Below are positions 60,040 to 64,000 of a stretch of 64,000 bases of DNA, in pieces. Both the position numbers and the translations under genes were made by a program. Position 1 is the first letter of the stretch. The number at the start of each line of letters is the position of its first letter. The notes beneath the pieces were generated by a model. It was not told the origin of the DNA, ran no database searches, and saw only the letters and a list, made by a program, of their open reading frames with translations. The stretch is from Arion vulgaris (taxonomy: Eukaryota; Mollusca; Gastropoda; Stylommatophora; Arionidae), in assembly GCA_020796225.1 (NCBI GenBank), contig CM036765.1, forward strand, positions 7,823,082 to 7,887,081. Direction: 5' to 3'.

Positions 60040-63000
60040 ATATATACATTTACATATATGTATCCTCTCTTTAGCCTGTTACGCCCTTTGGCGTTTAGGG
60101 CAGCAACAAACGTACACCATTCTTCCCTGTTCATGGCCTTCCTCTGCATTGTGTTCCAGCTATGATTCATTTCCTTCAGTTCTTGCTCTATCGTTCTCCT
60201 CCAGGTCGTCTTGGGTCTTCCACGCTTTCGCCTACCCTCTGGAGTCCATCTCAGTGCAGTTTTCGTGTCGGAGCCAGTCTCCATGCGCATCACATGTCCA
60301 ATCCATCTCCAGCGTCGTCTTCGGATGATAGTGCCTATATTCTCTTGTTGGCATCGTGCAAGCAATTCTTGGTTCGAGATAGTAGTCGGCCAGTACACGC
60401 GTAATATTTTTAGCAGACAAGATGCATGAAAGGTGGAGAGTCTGGACATATCCTGTTCTGTCATTCTCCAGCATTCCAATCCGTACAGCAATGTTGACAG
60501 CACACAGCTGTTATAGATACTAGTCTTGGTTCTGATGCTGTATTGGGCAGATTGCCAGGCGGTCTGAAGGGTCATGAATGCACTTCGGGCCTTACTCAGT
60601 CTGTTTTTAATGTCAGATCCAGCGCCTCCTTCATTGCTAATAACACTTCCAAGGTATGTGAAAGCGGTTGTACTCGGAGGGTTTTACCTTCTAGTTTGAC
60701 TGGTGTTGGGGTTGCTATGTTCAGAGTCATTACTTCAGTTTTCTTTTGATTTATTTTCAGCCCAACCATCTCACTATATTGGTTAAGGCGGCAGGTCTTT
60801 TCCTGGATATCTCTATGTGTATGACATAGGAGTGCGATGTCATCTGCAAAATTTAGGTCTTCCAGAGTGGATTTGAGCGTCCATCTTATACCTCTTGCCT
60901 TATCTTCCGTTGTTTTACGCATCACCCAATTTATGACAGTGTTGATTAGTAGGGCTGACATAACACATTCTTGTCGCATGCCTGTTTTTACTTCAAACTT
61001 TAGTTCTGAGGTTTCAACACTGCATGCAAACTTGCTGTAGCAGCTTTTATAATATTTATAAAACACAGTGGGATTCCATACCATCTTAAGATACGCCATA
61101 GACTTTTGCGGTGTATGCTATCAAAAGCCTTTTCAAAATCTACAAAGTTGATATAGAGTTTGCTTTGGCATTCTGTGCATTGCTCTATGATATTTCTAAG
61201 AGCAAATATTTGGCCTATACAGCTCCATCCTCTGCGAAATCCTGCTTGTTCCTTTCTCAGTTTCTTATCCACAGCATCAGTAATGCGTTGTACGATGAGT
61301 TTGCTTAAGATTTTACTTGGGACAGAAAGCAGTGTTATTCCATGCCAATTATTACAATCGGCAAGGGAGCCCTTTTTGCGTATCTTGATAATGACTCCTC
61401 TGTTCCATGCATCAGGTATTATTTGGACATTCCATATAGTTGTAAACAAGGGTTGCAATATATTAGCTGCAAGTTCTGGGTCTATTTTGAATAGTTCTGC
61501 GTTTAAGTTATTATTCCCTGGTGCCTTGTTATTCTTAAGAGATTTAATTGCTGTAATGATCTCATCCCGGCTAGGTGTTTCAATGTCAATTTCTAATTCC
61601 TCTGTTGGTTCTGGTATGTCTGCTACTACCGTTGACGGTTGTCTGTTTAGCAATTCTTTAAAATGCTCTGTCCATCGTATTTCTTGTTCCTTTTCCGTTG
61701 TCAATAGTATTCCATTCTTATCCTTTATGAGAGTATTTGATCTACTGTAATGTTTCTCGCTTATTAGCTTTGTAATTGTGTACACTGTTCCCTGATCACA
61801 CTTTTTGCTGCTTCTTCTGCCTGTACTGCCAGGTCTTCAACATACATTCTTTTGTCAGCTCTCACAGCCCGTTTGATTTCTTTACTTGCTCTTTTGTACT
61901 GTTCTTGGTATCTTGCTTTCAGTCTTTCAGACTTTGCTTCTAACAATTTCTTTTTTAATATTCTTCGGCAGTCTATTATTTTCCATGCTCTTGGTGTTAT
62001 CCATTCTTTTTTTTTCTTTGTGCGGTACCCTAGACATGCTTCACTGCTCTTGCTATATGTAGATGCTATGTTGTACCATGTTCTATCTATGTTGTCAGTT
62101 TCATCCGTATTTTCATTACTTTCTAAGGCTTGGAATCTGTTCTTTATCTGCATTATAAACTTATCCTTTACTTCCGTGTCTTTTAGTCTATCCACATCGA
62201 ACCTCTTTTGGAAGTTTTTCTGTTATCCTGTTTTTCTTAGTTTAAGTTTGACATAAGCTGTGACTAGGTGGTGGTCGCTACCAACATCTGCACCTCTCTT
62301 GACTACAACATCTAGCAGCGGGCGTCTCCAGGGTCCATTGATCATTATATGGTCTATTTGGTTTTATCTCTGCCATTAGGGGAATATCATGTTAATTTGT
62401 GGATATCTAAATGTTGAAATATGGTTCCTCCTATAACGAGATTATTCATGCTGCAGAAGTTTACTAAACGTTCCCATTTTCGTTCATCATACCACATCCA
62501 TATTTTCCCATAGTTCTATAACTATGAGTGTTGTCTTGTCCGACTATCGCATTGAGATCTCCCATAACAATGATAACATCATTGGATGGTGACTTGTCTA
62601 ATTCTGCTTGTAGGTTTTCGTAGTACGAGTCTTTCTTTGTATCCTCGCTATCATTAGTTGGCGCATAGCATTGTAGGATTGTGATGTTTGTATGCTTCCC
62701 CCTTTAGTCTGATCTTAATCAAGTGGCTGCTGATAGGTTTCCATTCTAACAGACATTTTTCCACGCCTTTTCTTAGGATTACTGCTACTACTTCATGGTG
62801 TAGGTCATCGTCTCGTCCAGAAAAAGGACTGTTTCACCTGTTACAGTGGTACTTCTTCCATTTCCTGTCCATCTGCTCTCGCTAACCCCTAGTATATGTA
62901 GATTATATCTTCTCATTTCTGCTGTTATTTGTGATAGTTTTCCAGTTTCGTACATTGTTCTTACATTCCAGCATCCAATTCTGGTCTTGGTTTTGGCATT

Positions 63001-63185
63001 CAGGACTTCCGTCCTCATGAAAGTATCTTTTCGGCTTTCACCACTTCCAGTCATGTGAGTCAATGACTTGGTAGCCTGATATAGGTTGTATGTTTGTTTT
63101 TGTTTCGTAACTTTAATTTTTAAAAAGGATGGGATCGTTAGTCCCAAGCCCAACCCCAACCTGGAGGACCAGGAGACCATGCTTG
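60040..63185 (-). mobile_element. Near full-length RTE-like LINE, family L-C (minus)
   Basis: From high to low coordinates: endonuclease (IGCWNVRTMYETGKLSQITA, then EMRRYNLHILGVSESRWTGN at 62900-63020, then further pieces down to 62250), linker (61764-62195), and reverse transcriptase (NNKAPGNNNLNAELFKIDPE, then LLSVPSKILSKLIVQRITDA, LRKEQAGFRRGWSCIGQIFA, LYINFVDFEKAFDSIHRKSL, LNFADDIALLCHTHRDIQEK). The C-terminus is KTSIYNSCVLSTLLYGLECW, then RRRWRWIGHVMRMETGSDTK and TWRRTIEQELKEMNHSWNTM. Length is about 3.1 kb. At least five frameshifts or stops make it inactive. Confidence 0.9.
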
Positions 63186-63315
63186 TCTGTCCCTCTTCAG
63201 TGACCTTTCCGGCTTGGTAACCCTTCCAGGAACATACATTCCCGCCGTCCTAGCTCACTGTATCATTGGAGCACGCAAGCCTCCCCACCACTACAAGGTA
63301 ATGGCCTCATGGGGA

Positions 63316-63375
<60 letters not shown>

Positions 63376-63690
63376 TGTTTTGTATATATATATATATGTG
63401 GAAGTATTCGCAGAAAAAGTTAAGGATGAAGAAGGACAAAATATTTCATTACTAGAGTAAACAATGTTGAAATAAAAGTACGGTAAAGAAAAAGTTTGTA
63501 TTATTGCCAAGAAATGGTGAGGTAATCATAGAAATAACTGTAGGGCAGCGATGACCAATGTGGCGCCCACCGGCCTTCTTGCCCTACATTCATGAAAGCC
63601 AACTTTGCTCTCCTGACTTTAAAGCTAATCAGAGTACAAGAAAACTAACAATTTTAGGTTGTGTTTTTTATATGTAGCGTTCCGACGAAC
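63186..63690. other. TA microsatellite and unassigned sequence
   Basis: A (TA)n run of about 24 units stands at 63318-63366 with a second at 63382-63398. ggcagcgatgaccaatgtgg followed by cgcccaccggcc (63545-63577) looks like a transposon end of hAT type, but no partner end is visible. Confidence 0.5.
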
Positions 63691-63965
63691 ACAATCATCC
63701 CGCTTTGTATTCTTGTTTACCCGTGTCTGACGGGACTTGTAAAGGGGAGAATAATTTGTTAACACTGCCACCTACAAGGCTTGTAGTAAGAGACGACGGA
63801 GGTATGAGCCTAGAGAAGCTACCTAGTAAATAAAAAGCGTTGCAAAAATCGGATCTGCTGGCCTACTTATAGGTGCAAACTGGACAACGTACAATCGTTC
63901 TTAGGCTCAGATCACATACAAAACATAAGTGGTTCAACAAGTAGTAGGTATGGAGTGTTTAAAAG
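63690..63965 (+). repeat. Dispersed repeat, family S2 (plus)
   Basis: Contains ttaacactgccacctacaag, gcttgtagtaagagacgacg, ctacctagtaaataaaaagc, gatctgctggcctacttata and ggctcagatcacatacaaaa. It is the longest match to the minus copy at 46925-47260 and the plus copy at 49085-49330. Confidence 0.55.
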
Positions 63966-64000
63966 AATATTCTAGTTTTAACTGCCCATAACCCCACCAT

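Overview
The window looks like a repeat-rich intronic stretch from an invertebrate animal. There are GT-AG introns, one metazoan SLC5-type transporter gene whose exons are spread over about 28 kb, at least seven kinds of non-LTR retrotransposon, tRNA-derived SINEs, a TTAA-flanked MITE, a probable Penelope-like insertion and long minisatellites. There are no bacterial operons and no phage genes. The phylum cannot be fixed from the sequence. The transposon proteins resemble families I know from molluscs, flatworms and cnidarians, but that is an impression and not a search result.

Layout. Positions 1 to about 11150 are poor sequence: homopolymers are inflated and minority bases smoothed away, so genes survive only as recognisable scraps. 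It holds three copies of one RNase H-bearing LINE (about 1.25-3.0 kb minus, 5.4-8.2 kb plus, 8.3-9.8 kb minus) and two tandem units of rDNA spacer plus the 5' end of 18S rRNA (3.2-4.2 kb). From 11.15 kb on the sequence is much cleaner.

The only host gene I can support is a sodium/solute symporter (SLC5 family, closest in feel to the SLC5A8/A6/A12 group), present as two direct copies. Copy A (about 10.6-20.1 kb) keeps exons 1-5 only and is broken by a lost start codon, a stop codon and frameshifts. Copy B (29547-57480) has all seven exons, in order and in compatible phases, for a product near 626 residues, but as written it carries small indels in exon 2 and exon 7. Introns and the 5' flank align between copies, so this is a tandem segmental duplication. 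Copy B grew to more than twice the size of copy A by later LINE insertions and minisatellite expansion.

The most unusual feature is the set of minisatellites. A 50-bp array (34.88-36.83 kb) has a single related unit at the matching place in copy A. A 28-bp array beside exon 4 of copy A (15.2-15.7 kb) has a single unit at the matching place in copy B. A 49-bp array (38.35-42.60 kb, about 87 units) and a 42-bp array (43.13-44.53 kb, about 33 units) are internal expansions of the 3' coding end of two different LINE copies, whose flanking reading frames still join on either side. Also notable are a 0.7-kb foldback element with arms of about 300 bp, a 223-bp TTAA-flanked MITE nested inside a LINE, and a LINE family ending in heptamer repeats for which two insertions have visible target-site duplications and an empty site in the paralogous copy.

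The region after copy B (57.5-64 kb) is further LINE and SINE sequence, including a nearly full-length minus-strand element (60.04-63.18 kb). All family names come from reading motifs by eye; none was checked against a database.
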